Source: Streptomyces flaveolus (GTDB taxonomy: Bacteria > Actinomycetota > Actinomycetes > Streptomycetales > Streptomycetaceae). Taken from it: a stretch of DNA of 64,000 nucleotides. The notes under the pieces were generated by a model. It searched no databases. It saw nothing but the letters and a program-made list of their open reading frames with translations, and had not been told where the DNA came from. Location of the stretch: the NCBI RefSeq assembly GCF_000716535.1, contig NZ_JNWV01000017.1:116269-180268 (forward strand), written 5' to 3'. This document shows positions 56,178 to 64,000 of the stretch, in pieces (positions within the stretch are counted from its first letter, which is position 1; the number at the start of each line of letters is the position of its first letter). The position numbers and the translations under genes were made by a program.

Positions 56178-56537
56178 ATGCGGATCGGTGAACTGGCCCG
56201 GCTCACCGGCGTGAGCGAGCGGTCGCTGCGCTACTACGAGACCCAGGGGCTACTCACCGCCGAGCGCACCCCCGGTGGCCACCGCGACTACCCGGAGACG
56301 GCCGTCGACCGGGTCATCCGCATCCAGGAGCTGTACGCGGCCGGGTTGCACAGCGAGAAGATCCGGCAGTTGCTGCCCTGCATGCGCGACCGGGACGGCG
56401 GGCCCTCGGCGATCGCCACCCCCCGTCTGGTGCAGGACCTGAGCGCCGAGCGCGACCGGATCGACCGCATGATCGCCGATCTGCGCCGCTCCCGAGAGAC
56501 CCTGGACGAGGTCATCCGCACGGCCCGGAACGCCTGA
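56178..56537 (+). CDS. MerR-family transcriptional regulator
   Basis: The 119-aa protein has the N-terminal winged helix of the family (RIGELARLTGVSERSLRYYE, TQGLLTAERTPGGHRDY) and a C-terminal dimerisation helix (RLVQDLSAERDRIDRMIADL). There is no metal-binding Cys cluster at the C-terminus, only one Cys at LLPCMRD, so it is of the redox- or drug-sensing kind rather than a heavy-metal sensor. It is divergent from the OYE gene with an operator-like dyad between. Confidence 0.92.
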   Translation: MRIGELARLTGVSERSLRYYETQGLLTAERTPGGHRDYPETAVDRVIRIQELYAAGLHSEKIRQLLPCMRDRDGGPSAIATPRLVQDLSAERDRIDRMIADLRRSRETLDEVIRTARNA

Positions 56538-56716
56538 CCGGCCGTACCCCCGACCGACTCGTACCGGGACGGCAGACCGGAACGGGCTGGTTGCGGGCGG
56601 GCGGCACAGTATGGCGTGTGCTGCTGCCCGCCCGGGAGTTGTCGGCCGGCGACCTCGGTGCGCGACGAGGTCCAGCAGTGGGTGGGCCAGCTCCGGGCTT
56701 GGCTGTGGGATGGCCA

Positions 56717-57219
56717 CAGGCACATCACGGTGGCACCGTCGGCGAGCCGGCTCCCGGCAGCGTCCCGGACCGCGGACGTCAGTGTCAGGGCCGCCTCGCG
56801 CGGGTGAAGATCGCGAGTGCGCTCCAGCAGGGCCGGCAGGTCGACCGCCTCCCCATGACGTTCGAGCATGCCATCGGTCACCATGAGCAGACGGTCATCG
56901 GGGCGCAGGTCGAGGTCCCGAACTCGGCAGGGGTGGGGCACCGGCACGGGCAGCCGGAAGGGATGGTCCACCTGGCAGGTGATCGCTTCCACGACTCCCT
57001 CGCGCATGTGCAGTGGCCAGGGGCGGCCGGAATTGACGAACTGGCGCGACCGGTGTGGAGGTTGATGCGCGCCAGTCGCCCGGTGGCGTGGCCGTGGCCG
57101 TGATCGGCCAGGGCCCGGTCGGCCCGGTGGGCCTGCTCGGCCAGGCCGGCTCCCGCACGGCGGGCGCCGCGCAGGGCGTCCACCAGCACCGTGGCAGCCA
57201 GGACAAAACCACTGGGCGG
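56717..57219 (-). pseudogene. SpoIIE/PP2C-type phosphatase relic
   Basis: The C-terminal part of a SpoIIE-domain phosphatase is spread over two frames. One reads LVDALRGARRAGAGLAEQAH, RADRALADHGHGHATG, LARINLHTGRA. After a shift near 57,040 the other reads HMREGVVEAITCQVDHPF, DLDLRPDDRLLMVTDGMLER and LADGATVMCL. The motif RPDDRLLMVTDGM contains the metal-binding Asp. The N-terminal sensor and the first half of the catalytic domain are missing. Confidence 0.8.
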
Positions 57220-57389
57220 GCTGATGATCAGTCTGATAGCTTTCAGTTGCCCGTGACGTCGCCCGAGGAGGTGAGACCCATGAACGCTGTATCTCTGTGG
57301 GTGCTCCCCCTTCCCGTCACGGTCGGGCGATTGACGTAGGTCTCGCCGGGAGCGCCTCGACAACAAGGCACTCCCGAAAGGCAACACCT

Positions 57390-58154
57390 GTGCACTCTCT
57401 GCGGTTCACTGCCGAAACGTCGTCGAACGGCGTGGTCGAGCGCGACTTCACCGTGGGCGATGTCCCCGGAGTCCTCTGGTCACCGGCTTCCGGCGCTGAC
57501 CACGCGCCCCTGGTCCTGATGGGCCACGGCGGCGGCAACCACAAGAAGCACCCGGCGATGGCAGGCCGCGCGCGCCTCCTGGTGACCGGCTGCGGTTTCC
57601 ACGTCGCCGTCATCGACGCGCCCGGTCACGGCGACCGGCCGCGCACGGCGCACGACGAAGCGGAGATCGCCGAGTTGTTCCGGGCGAGGGCGGCGGGCGA
57701 GCCGGAAGGCCCGATCGTCGTCCGCTACAACCACCACCTGGCGGAGCTCGCCGTGCCCGAGTACCAGGCGCTCCTGGACGCCCTCCAGGCGCTTCCGGAG
57801 ATTGGCGGCGACGGGCCGGTCGGCTACTGGGGCATCAACATGGGCACCGCGATCGGCGTGCCGTTCGTGGCCGCCGAACCCCGAATCACGGCCGCCGTCT
57901 TCGGCCAGCACTGGCCGGACGCCCTGGCCGAGAAGGCGAAGCAGATCACCGTTCCGATCGAGTTCGACATGCAGTGGGACGACGAGCACATCTCTCGCGA
58001 GGAGGGTCTCGCGCTGTTCGATGCCTTCGCCTCGAAGGAGAAGTCGTTGCACGTGAACTCGGGCCGGCACAAGGAGCTGCCCCGGTTCGAGGCCGACAGC
58101 GCGGTCCGGTTCTTCGCCCGGCACCTCGGCGGAGCAGTCACCGCATCGGCCTGA
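57390..58154 (+). CDS. Alpha/beta hydrolase (dienelactone-hydrolase-like) lacking nucleophile Ser
   Basis: The 254-aa protein starts at GTG behind GAAAGG. It has an alpha/beta fold: LVLMGHGGGNHKKHPAMAGR (oxyanion region), FHVAVIDAPGHGDRPRTAHD, VGYWGINMGTAIGVPFVAAE (nucleophile elbow), IEFDMQWDDEHISREEGLAL (acid) and SGRHKELP (His). The elbow should read G-x-S-x-G but is G-I-N-M-G, so the catalytic Ser is Asn. All other elements remain, so the protein is probably folded but inactive, or works by a different mechanism. It ends at a perfect 19-bp hairpin. Confidence 0.85.
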   Translation: MHSLRFTAETSSNGVVERDFTVGDVPGVLWSPASGADHAPLVLMGHGGGNHKKHPAMAGRARLLVTGCGFHVAVIDAPGHGDRPRTAHDEAEIAELFRARAAGEPEGPIVVRYNHHLAELAVPEYQALLDALQALPEIGGDGPVGYWGINMGTAIGVPFVAAEPRITAAVFGQHWPDALAEKAKQITVPIEFDMQWDDEHISREEGLALFDAFASKEKSLHVNSGRHKELPRFEADSAVRFFARHLGGAVTASA

Positions 58155-58159
58155 CGTGC

Positions 58160-58201
58160 GCGGTTGCGGCGTCCGGCTCGCCAGCCGGACGCCGCAACCG
58201 C
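58160..58201 (+). terminator. Perfect 19-bp stem terminator
   Basis: Positions 58,160-58,178 (GCGGTTGCGGCGTCCGGCT) pair perfectly with 58,183-58,201 around a CGCC tetraloop, five bases after the hydrolase stop. Confidence 0.92.
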
Positions 58202-58360
58202 GGCCCCGGGTCGAGGCTGCGTAACGCACGGCTACACGCAGATCCGGCTCGTCACGGGTGAACCGTGCACGCCGTCATCCGACGCAGCGACGGCCTTGCA
58301 GGGGCCTGCGGGACCATGGACGTCGCGTGCGTGGGGCGGGCCAGGGTCACCAAACCTTGC

Positions 58361-59038
58361 TCATCGAGCTGCCCTCTCGCGTTGCTCAAGCCACTCGAGG
58401 TACCAGCTGCGAAAGGTATGACGGTTTCCGTCTGCATCGCTGTACGGCTCGAAGGGCGGGTTGACCGCACAGTCCCGGTCGCGGAGTTCCCCGCGGTGTG
58501 GACCGACGACGATGAGCCAGCTGGTCATCCCGCATCCGTTGTCGCTGATGGGGATCGCACCCCGCCCGCGTTCCAGGAACCAGACATCGTCGCCGGCGTC
58601 GCCGAAGACCTTGCGGTAGTCGTCCAGGTAGTCGTCGTCTTCGTCACGAGTGGTGGGTTCGTACCCGGCGGCGCGAAGGGTCGTTATCTGCTGGTCGGCC
58701 CAGTCTTCCGTCTCGACGAACGGCCCACGGGGGTCCAGCAGCCAGGGATGGTCCTCGTCGTTCTCCCAGACCCAGCCCCACTTTCCGTCGATTCGGCGCA
58801 ACGACGTCAGATGGAATGCCGGTCCGGGGCCGCCGGCTCCGACCTCCGCCAGAAACGTGCGGTACTCGTCGGGGAGGGCGACGCCGAACTGTGCTTCGAT
58901 CTCGGCGATTCCGGCGGCGGTCAGGACGGGTTCGAACGTCGGGTACGGAGACGGCTCACGGCCACGGGCCCGGCACTCGGCCTCTTCCACGGCGATGACG
59001 CGTGCCCGAACTCCCGGCCACTGCGCGTGCGTGTTCAC
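58361..59038 (-). CDS. SMI1/KNR4-family protein
   Basis: The 225-aa soluble protein starts at GTG behind GGAG. The SUKH core is clear: FGVALPDEYRTFLAEVGAGG, PGPAFHLTSLRRIDGKWGWV, then acidic DEDDDYLDDYRKVFGDAGDD, IPISDNGCGMTSWLIVVGPH, RGELRDRDCAVNPPFEPY and a final FRSWYLEWLEQ. It is one of the larger SUKH forms, close to eukaryotic-type SMI1 domains. It is probably cytoplasmic, perhaps an orphan immunity protein. No toxin is adjacent. Confidence 0.9.
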   Translation of the reverse strand: MNTHAQWPGVRARVIAVEEAECRARGREPSPYPTFEPVLTAAGIAEIEAQFGVALPDEYRTFLAEVGAGGPGPAFHLTSLRRIDGKWGWVWENDEDHPWLLDPRGPFVETEDWADQQITTLRAAGYEPTTRDEDDDYLDDYRKVFGDAGDDVWFLERGRGAIPISDNGCGMTSWLIVVGPHRGELRDRDCAVNPPFEPYSDADGNRHTFRSWYLEWLEQRERAAR

Positions 59039-59109
59039 GGCTCTCCTATCGACGGCGAGCACGGACATTAGCCCCTGCCACCGACATCCGACCTCCGTCT
59101 CCGGCCGAC

Positions 59110-59325
59110 CGCGCGTATTGCCCACGTGCCATCCGCAGCCACCTGCGGCGCCGGGGCATCCGTGCGGTCATCCCGCAGCCGTCCGACCAAGTCGGCCACC
59201 GCCTGCGGCGCGTCCGACTCGGCGGCCACCCGCCCGGTTTCGACAGCGAGGCGTACAAGCGGCGCAATGCCGTCGAGCGGTGCTTCAACCGCCTCAAGCA
59301 GTGGCGCGGCCTGGCCACACGGAAC
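59110..59325 (+). pseudogene. IS5-family transposase relic
   Basis: The frame reads DRAYCPRAIRSHLRRRGIRA, VIPQPSDQ, HPPGFDSEAYKRRNAVERCF, NRLKQWRGLATR, the DDE region from the second Asp to the catalytic Glu of an IS5-type transposase. The N-terminal half and the tail are missing. Confidence 0.8.
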
Positions 59326-59429
59326 GTCTGCGCGTCGGCCGTCGTCGAGCCCTGAAAGTTCGGTGGACGGCGAGTCCTTCACCACCTGACGGGCGCCGAC
59401 GCCGGGGAGACGCGGGTCACATTCATCCG

Positions 59430-59456
59430 TGTCACAGGGGGGCGGGCCACCTCGTC
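59430..59456 (+). promoter_or_regulatory. ECF41-type sigma factor promoter
   Basis: TGTCACA (59,430-59,436), a 16-base spacer and CGTC (59,453-59,456) match the known ECF41 target promoter. It lies 40 bp before the carboxymuconolactone-decarboxylase gene, whose downstream neighbour is the ECF41 sigma factor itself. Confidence 0.8.
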
Positions 59457-59496
59457 TCAAGGAGCGTAGCCACGGACGACCACAGAGGAGCACACC

Positions 59497-59970
59497 ATGG
59501 ACGCGCGACTGGACTATTTCACCAGCCCGACCGCCGGCAAGGCTCTGAAGCACTTCATGTCGGCGGGCAAGGCGCTCAAGGACTCGCCGCTGCCGGCCGC
59601 GACGCAGGAGCTGGTGGCGCTGCGTGTCAGCCAGATCAACGGCTGCGCCGCCTGCATCGACATGCACACCAAGGAGGCAGCCGCTGCCGGCGAGACCTCG
59701 GTGCGGCTGAACCTGGTCGCGGCGTGGCGGGAGGCCACGGTCTTCACCGAGGCCGAGCGTGCCGCGCTGGAGCTGGCGGAGGAAGGGACCCGGGTCGCGG
59801 ATGCGGCCAGGGGCGTCAGTGACGAGGTGTGGGCGTACGCCGCCAAGCACTACGACGAGGATCAGCTCACCGCCCTGGTGGTCCTGGTCTCCTTCATGAA
59901 CGCGGTCAACCGGCTGAACATCATCACCCAGCAGCCGGCCGGCGGCTACGAGCCCGGACAGTTCCACTGA
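59497..59970 (+). CDS. Carboxymuconolactone decarboxylase / AhpD-like protein (ECF41 partner)
   Basis: The 157-aa protein is an alkylhydroperoxidase-AhpD/CMD domain with the redox motif INGCAACIDMHTKEA (CxxC plus a downstream His) near residue 50. This subset of the CMD family is thought to act in peroxide or thiol chemistry rather than as a decarboxylase. CMD-type proteins are one of the three standard partners of ECF41 sigma factors. The target promoter is immediately upstream, and the sigma gene starts 152 bp after the stop. Confidence 0.9.
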   Translation: MDARLDYFTSPTAGKALKHFMSAGKALKDSPLPAATQELVALRVSQINGCAACIDMHTKEAAAAGETSVRLNLVAAWREATVFTEAERAALELAEEGTRVADAARGVSDEVWAYAAKHYDEDQLTALVVLVSFMNAVNRLNIITQQPAGGYEPGQFH

Positions 59971-60122
59971 CCGGCATCAGCGACTGGCTCGGGGCCCGGC
60001 TGCGGGCTCCGGGCCCGGGCTCGGTGGCGTTGGTGTGACCACCGGTGGTCCGGGTGATCACAGAAGATGTCTACGCCGGCGAGTGCGGCTGGATGGGAAG
60101 GCGCACGGGGAGGGGTTTCGTC

Positions 60123-61046
60123 GTGAACAAGGTCGAGGAGTTCGAGGAGCTGCGGCCGCTGCTGTTCTCGATCGCCTACCGGATCCTGGGCAGCGTGGGT
60201 GAGGCCGAGGACGCGGTGCAGGAGACGTGGCTGCGCTTCGACGGCTCGGCGACCCAGGTCGCGTCGGCCAAGGCGTTTTTGTCGGCCACGGTGACGCGGA
60301 TCTCGATCGACGTGCTGCGCTCCGCGCGAGTGAGGCGGGAGGAGTACGTGGGCCCGTGGTTCCCCGAGCCGCTGCTCAGCGATCCGTATCAGGATCCGGC
60401 GCGTTCGGCGGAGCTGGCCGACTCGGTGTCGATGGCGGCGCTGCTCCTCCTGGAGCGGCTCAGTCCTCTGGAACGGTCGGTGTTCGTCCTGCGTGAGGTG
60501 TTCGGCTTCGGGTTCGACGAGGTCGCCGCTGCGGTGGGGCGGTCGGAGGCGGCGTGCCGGCAGCTGCTGGTACGGGCACGGCGGCACATGCAGGCCGGGC
60601 GGCCACGGTTTGAAGCGGACCGTGAGGAGCGGCAGGAGCTGGCGACGCGGTTCTTCGACGCTCTGAAAGACGGTGACCTGGGCGGGCTGCAAGATTTGCT
60701 GGCCGCCGACGTCCAGCTGGTTGGGGATGGCGGCGGCAAGGCCCCGCAGCTTGCCAGGGCCGTCAGCGGCACCGAGAACGTGGCCCGGCTGCTCGCCTCC
60801 GTATTCCCCCTGATGGCCCGGATCGACGTGACATTCGAGCCGCATGAAATCAACGGGCAGCCGGGCGCGATCTTCCGCGACCGGGACGGCAAGGTGCTCC
60901 ACATTCTCGCCCTCGAGGTGCTCGACGGGCAGATCCAGACCATTCGCTCAGTGATCAATCCCGACAAGCTCGGCCACCTGGGGCCGGTCGCCGACGCCTG
61001 GGCCGTTGACCGCGAGGTGAAGCAGGCCCGCGGGGAGATGAGGTGA
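60123..61046 (+). CDS. ECF41-type sigma factor with C-terminal SnoaL extension
   Basis: The 307-aa protein starts at GTG. It has sigma region 2 (FSIAYRILGSVGEAEDAVQE), region 4 (EVFGFGFDEVAAAVGRSEAA) and a C-terminal SnoaL-like domain (about 185-300). The ECF41 marker motifs are all present: WFPEPLL in the linker, DGGGK (LVGDGGGKAPQ) and NPDKL (INPDKLGHL) in the extension. In this group no separate anti-sigma factor exists; the extension itself regulates activity. Its target is the CMD gene upstream. Confidence 0.95.
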   Translation: MNKVEEFEELRPLLFSIAYRILGSVGEAEDAVQETWLRFDGSATQVASAKAFLSATVTRISIDVLRSARVRREEYVGPWFPEPLLSDPYQDPARSAELADSVSMAALLLLERLSPLERSVFVLREVFGFGFDEVAAAVGRSEAACRQLLVRARRHMQAGRPRFEADREERQELATRFFDALKDGDLGGLQDLLAADVQLVGDGGGKAPQLARAVSGTENVARLLASVFPLMARIDVTFEPHEINGQPGAIFRDRDGKVLHILALEVLDGQIQTIRSVINPDKLGHLGPVADAWAVDREVKQARGEMR

Positions 61047-61115
61047 CCTCGGGACCGGCGTGGACCGACTCGTTCACCGGCAGCTCATGGCAGCGGCCAG
61101 GGGCGGCCGATTCGT

Positions 61116-61290
61116 TCATCCGGCGAGGTTGAGGTTGTGCAGGCGGGCGATGCCGCGCATCGCGTGTTGGACGCCGTCACTGCGGTGCCTGCAGTCGCGC
61201 AAGATCTTCCAGGTCCGCATGCGGGCGAAGACGTGCTCGACGCGGGCCCGGACTGGTTTGTCTTCAGGAGAAGGTGGCGAGTTCTGCGAA
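61116..61290 (-). pseudogene. IS5-family transposase C-terminal relic
   Basis: The last 50-60 residues of an IS5-type transposase are present: VRARVEHVFARMRTWKILRD, CRHRSDGVQHAMRGIARLHN, LNLAG, including the catalytic-Glu helix (VEHVFARM). The upstream part does not resemble a transposase. Confidence 0.8.
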
Positions 61291-61514
61291 CCGATCCCGC
61301 GCGTCGCGATCTCCGCGCGAACCTTTTGATCTTGCTCACGCAAAGGACTGTTTCTCAGAACTGCGTGGCATTGAAGGCCTATTGAGCTTCATCGCCGAAG
61401 TCGGCCGCTGCGTACGGACACGCCTCACGACTCGCTGCCGCCGGCCTTGAGCGTTGGCGGGGCGTGTGCTCACCGGCCGTACTCGTCGGGTTCTGCTTGA
61501 CCTACGATGACGCG

Positions 61515-62192
61515 GTGAAGTTCGTGATGGTGCCGGGCGGTTGGCAAGGCGGCTGGGTGTTCGACTCGGTGGCTGCTGAGCTGCGCCGAGCCGGTCACGA
61601 CGTCGAGGCGGTGACCCTGTCGGGGCTGGAATCGGACGGACCGGTCGATGTGGACCGTCCGCCGAACCTCGACACTCATATTGCCCAGGTGGCCGACATC
61701 ATTGACCGTGGCGACGGAACGCCCGTCGCCTTGTGCGGGCACAGCTATGGCGGGATGGTGATCGCCGGTGTCGCGGATCGGCTCGGCGACCGCCTCGATC
61801 AGCTCGTCTTCATCGACGCCTATGTCCCGGACGACGGGGATTCGTGCTGGTCCTTGACCAGCGACAGCTTCCGGGAGTTGTTCATAGCTGGCGCACGCGC
61901 CGACGGTCGATGGGTCGCAGTCCCCGAAGGACTCGACCCTCGCGCGCGACCGCACCCACTGGCGAGCTTCGTCCAGTCGATCAGGCTGGAAGGCAATCGA
62001 AGCTGCGCGCTCAAACGAACGTTCATCAGTGGTGGCGCGTGGCCGGGTAGCCCGTTCGTGACCCTGACCGAACGGTTGCGCAACGACCCAGGCTGGTGGG
62101 TTCACGAGATCCCCGTCGGCCACAACATCGCCCGCCGAGACCCGCATAGCCTCGCTGCCGTTCTCGGCGCATTGCCGCCCGACTCCGCCTGA
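61515..62192 (+). CDS. Alpha/beta hydrolase, esterase-type
   Basis: The 225-aa protein starts at a GTG that gives the conserved opening KFVMVPGGWQGGWVF. It has the nucleophile elbow ALCGHSYGGMVIAGV (Ser) and a C-terminal VGHNIARRDP with the catalytic His. It resembles salicylate-esterase / EstC-like small hydrolases that act on esters of phenolic or other small molecules. The GTG at 61,515 is preferred because upstream codons give no coherent N-terminus. Confidence 0.88.
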   Translation: MKFVMVPGGWQGGWVFDSVAAELRRAGHDVEAVTLSGLESDGPVDVDRPPNLDTHIAQVADIIDRGDGTPVALCGHSYGGMVIAGVADRLGDRLDQLVFIDAYVPDDGDSCWSLTSDSFRELFIAGARADGRWVAVPEGLDPRARPHPLASFVQSIRLEGNRSCALKRTFISGGAWPGSPFVTLTERLRNDPGWWVHEIPVGHNIARRDPHSLAAVLGALPPDSA

Positions 62193-62457
62193 CGCCCAGC
62201 CGCTCACTGCCCTGTGTCGCCGTCGTTCTCGAGGTGGCGGTCGCCGGGTCCCATCGGTCGGTGCTGCCGTCGCGGTCGTCCTCCGGGGTCACGGTGCCGT
62301 GCACCTGGTGCGGCGAGGTGTAGTGGACGAACCTCGGCGAGACGGCCGGTCGTTCACGCACTCTCACCCTCACCGCCGCCATCTGGCATAAGGACCCACC
62401 GGCAGCCGGTCATGCGCGCACTGACCGGCTACGACCACCGAATCCCTTGGAATCGGT

Positions 62458-62686
62458 CATCCAGCTCAACCGTGGGCCCTAGCAACGCCAGGACAAGCGG
62501 CCGGCGGTCAGCGACCTGCGCGACTCCGGCGCCCAGGAGCAGGACGCCGACGCAATCATCCTGCCGCACCGCGAGGACTACTACGAACCGGAGTCCGAGC
62601 GTTCCGGGGAGACCGACCGCATCCTCGCCAAGCACCGCAACGGGCCCACCATCACCGATGCCCATCAGTTCCACTGGACCCGCTGA
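62458..62686 (+). pseudogene. DnaB-type replicative helicase C-terminal relic
   Basis: About 75 codons match the C-terminus of DnaB: VIQLNRGP, a stop, then QRQDKRPAVSDLRDSGAQEQ, DADAIILPHREDYYEPESER, ILAKHRNGPT and a final HQFHWTR. The TAG lies where DnaB has Glu (NRGPEQR), a single-base nonsense change. The rest of the helicase is absent. Such fragments usually come from integrated plasmids or phages. Confidence 0.85.
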
Positions 62687-62931
62687 CAGGGCCAAGTGAT
62701 CCGCAACCGGACAGACGCATCCGGTCAACTGGCCAACCCACCAAGAGGACTCCCTTCAGCCGGCTTCACGGTCCAGGACGCGGGCGCGCCACTTCGGCCT
62801 CTGCGGCCGGCGGGGACTGCCCATCCCGGCCCAGCATGGCCAATCGCTCCCGCGCCGGGCGCTCGACACGACCCCGAACCACCCAGGTGACCCCAGGTCA
62901 CCGGGCCGACTCTTCCCGGACAGCCCCGTTG

Positions 62932-63129
62932 TGTGGCATCTATATCGTGGGCCTGGCCGACGAGGACGACACGACGGTCTGGGTGACCGAGGTCTGGAAG
63001 ACCAGGGCTCATCACGATGCTTCGCCGGAGCTGCCCGAGGCGAAGGCGGCCATCGGTAAGGCCATGCCGAGGCTGACGGGGGAGTTCACCCGGCGGGAAG
63101 TGTCGGTCGCGGGCGGCCTCGGGCTCTGA
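62932..63129 (+). pseudogene. Antibiotic-biosynthesis-monooxygenase-domain relic
   Basis: The C-terminal 65 codons read CGIYIVGLADEDDTTVWVTE, VWKTRAHHDASPELPEAKAA, IGKAMPRLTGEFTRREVSV and end normally in GGLGL. This is the second half of a small ABM-domain monooxygenase (usually about 100 aa). The N-terminal strand with the usual G-x-x-x-A-K-x-G motif is missing or scrambled, so the gene is truncated rather than intact. Confidence 0.65.
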
Positions 63130-63499
63130 CGACCACCCGTCACCGCGCGCAGCACCCTTCGCTGGTGGGCGCGGACACCGCGGCAGCCGCACGTGAAAGA
63201 CACGGCGTACAACTCCCGCCGTAACCGCCGCTCCCCGCGCAGGCGTCACATCTGGCACATCTTCCGAGCCGAAGAACCAGTGGGCCGATCCGCCGGACAG
63301 GACTTCGCGGTGAGGCGCTCGAAAACCAGTGGAGCAGCACCGCTGTGCGCCACTACCGTGCTGCCGAACCAAGTTGTCTGGGCAAGGACGGGCCGTTGTA
63401 CACCCTGTGAGACCTCCCAAGCGCTGAATCGTCGCGCGTTGCGCATGTGCGCCGCGCTCCTTTTTGCTGCGGATTTCTCACTGAAACCGGTGTACTTCT

Positions 63500-64000
63500 G
63501 TGCTCACAAACTGGGTGGTCGTGCCCACCTGCCGGCCGCTCGTCCTCCGCCGCTGCCACGTGTGCGCGTCCGAGCGCTTCCGGACAAGCGGTAAGTTCCG
63601 GGTCAACGCACACCACAAGCTCATCGACGCCTGGCTCCTCGCGCTCTGCACCGCTTGCGGTGAAACTGCGAAACTCACGGTCCTGGAGCGGATGAACGTG
63701 CGCTCCGTGCGACCTGAGCTGCTGGACCGGTTGCATGACAACGACCCTGGACTGGCAGCTGAGTTGCTCCAGAATCCGGTCGTACGGCGCCGTAATCGCA
63801 TCGCCCTCGACTGGGAGAACGCCTGGCGCCTCGACACCGGCGGATCGGATCACCCGGACCACGAGGTGATCGACGTCTCGGTCCGCTTCGCGGCGCGGGT
63901 TCCGGTCACGTCCGCTGGAGTGGTGTATCGACGGCCACTCGGTGATCTCGTTTTGAGGCTATGCGGTGAGTTCGGTGGGCAGGACGGTGTCGTCGGTTTC
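63500..64000 (+). CDS. DUF1062-family protein, partial, possibly interrupted by an IS
   Basis: A GTG at 63,500 opens a frame that continues to the window edge without a stop. The first 130 residues show the DUF1062 pattern: LTNWVVVPTCRPLVLRRCHV, CASERFRTSGKFRVNAHHKL, IDAWLLALCTACGETAKLTV, LERMNVRSVRPELLDRLHDN and RRRNRIALDWENAWRLDTG. Two Cys pairs could bind zinc. After about residue 135 (ARVPV) the sequence departs from the family pattern, and the last 90 bp look like the end of an insertion element. The rest of the gene lies outside the window. Confidence 0.65.
   Translation, partial: MLTNWVVVPTCRPLVLRRCHVCASERFRTSGKFRVNAHHKLIDAWLLALCTACGETAKLTVLERMNVRSVRPELLDRLHDNDPGLAAELLQNPVVRRRNRIALDWENAWRLDTGGSDHPDHEVIDVSVRFAARVPVTSAGVVYRRPLGDLVLRLCGEFGGQDGVVGF
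63959..64000 (-). CDS. Possible transposase C-terminus (window-edge fragment)
   Basis: On the minus strand 13 codons (ETDDTVLPTELTA) end in TAG at 63,961-63,959. Together with the abrupt departure of DUF1062 similarity just before it, this may be the end of an IS transposase inserted in that gene. The fragment is too short for a firm call. Confidence 0.3.
   Translation of the reverse strand, partial: ETDDTVLPTELTA

Overview
The window is high-GC actinobacterial DNA and almost certainly Streptomyces. The signs are secreted cellulases and xylanases with ricin-type CBM13 modules, CebR-type operators, many GTG starts with GGAGG-like ribosome sites, several ECF sigma factors, a mycothiol-type deacetylase, and abundant decayed IS5-like sequences. 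No rRNA or ribosomal protein genes are present. The mix of conditional metabolism, secreted hydrolases, IS debris and broken genes fits a chromosome-arm (accessory) region.

Positions 1-16.5 kb. A LacI-type regulator runs off the left edge and faces two tandem GH6 cellulases. Three CebR-like boxes lie between them. Next come a secreted trypsin-like protease, a broken MMPL transporter, and a prpF-dctA operon divergent from a LysR regulator (organic acid uptake and isomerisation). After an IS5 relic and a YxiG-like gene, a GH10-CBM13 xylanase and a CBM13-GH62 arabinofuranosidase diverge from a 1.07-kb control region. They form an arabinoxylan-degrading pair.

Positions 16.5-33.5 kb. A PIG-L deacetylase is followed by an ECF sigma relic, then an ArsR-MFS pair disrupted by single-base frameshifts, then an intact DHA1 efflux pump. 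A tightly overlapped minus-strand operon encodes a GH15 glucosidase, a divergent glucose-6-phosphate dehydrogenase and gluconokinase. A thermophilic-type secondary alcohol dehydrogenase, a beta-propeller lactonase and a two-domain universal stress protein lie close by. Together they look like a sugar-oxidation and redox module. A nucleotidyltransferase and an aminoglycoside-phosphotransferase-like kinase follow.

Positions 33.5-50 kb. A large secreted subtilase ends at a perfect 16-bp hairpin. Next is a compact tRNA-like RNA with an encoded CCA and its own terminator, just upstream of a chloramphenicol-phosphotransferase-like gene. The rest is a mosaic: SMI1/KNR4-like orphans, a small kinase, a secreted two-lamin-tail protein with a propeller, an LRR protein, hydrolases, an intact IS630 element, and relics of endonuclease VII, benzoylformate decarboxylase, alcohol dehydrogenase and IS5 genes.

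Positions 50-64 kb. A sigma / zinc anti-sigma / ABC ATPase / two-membrane-protein operon comes first. It is followed by an Old Yellow Enzyme divergent from a MerR regulator, a SpoIIE-phosphatase relic, an alpha/beta hydrolase lacking the nucleophile serine, an SMI1/KNR4 protein, and an ECF41-type sigma factor. The ECF41 gene has a carboxymuconolactone-decarboxylase partner and a recognisable target promoter. The right end holds relics of DnaB and a monooxygenase, and a DUF1062-type gene that runs off the edge and may be interrupted by an IS.
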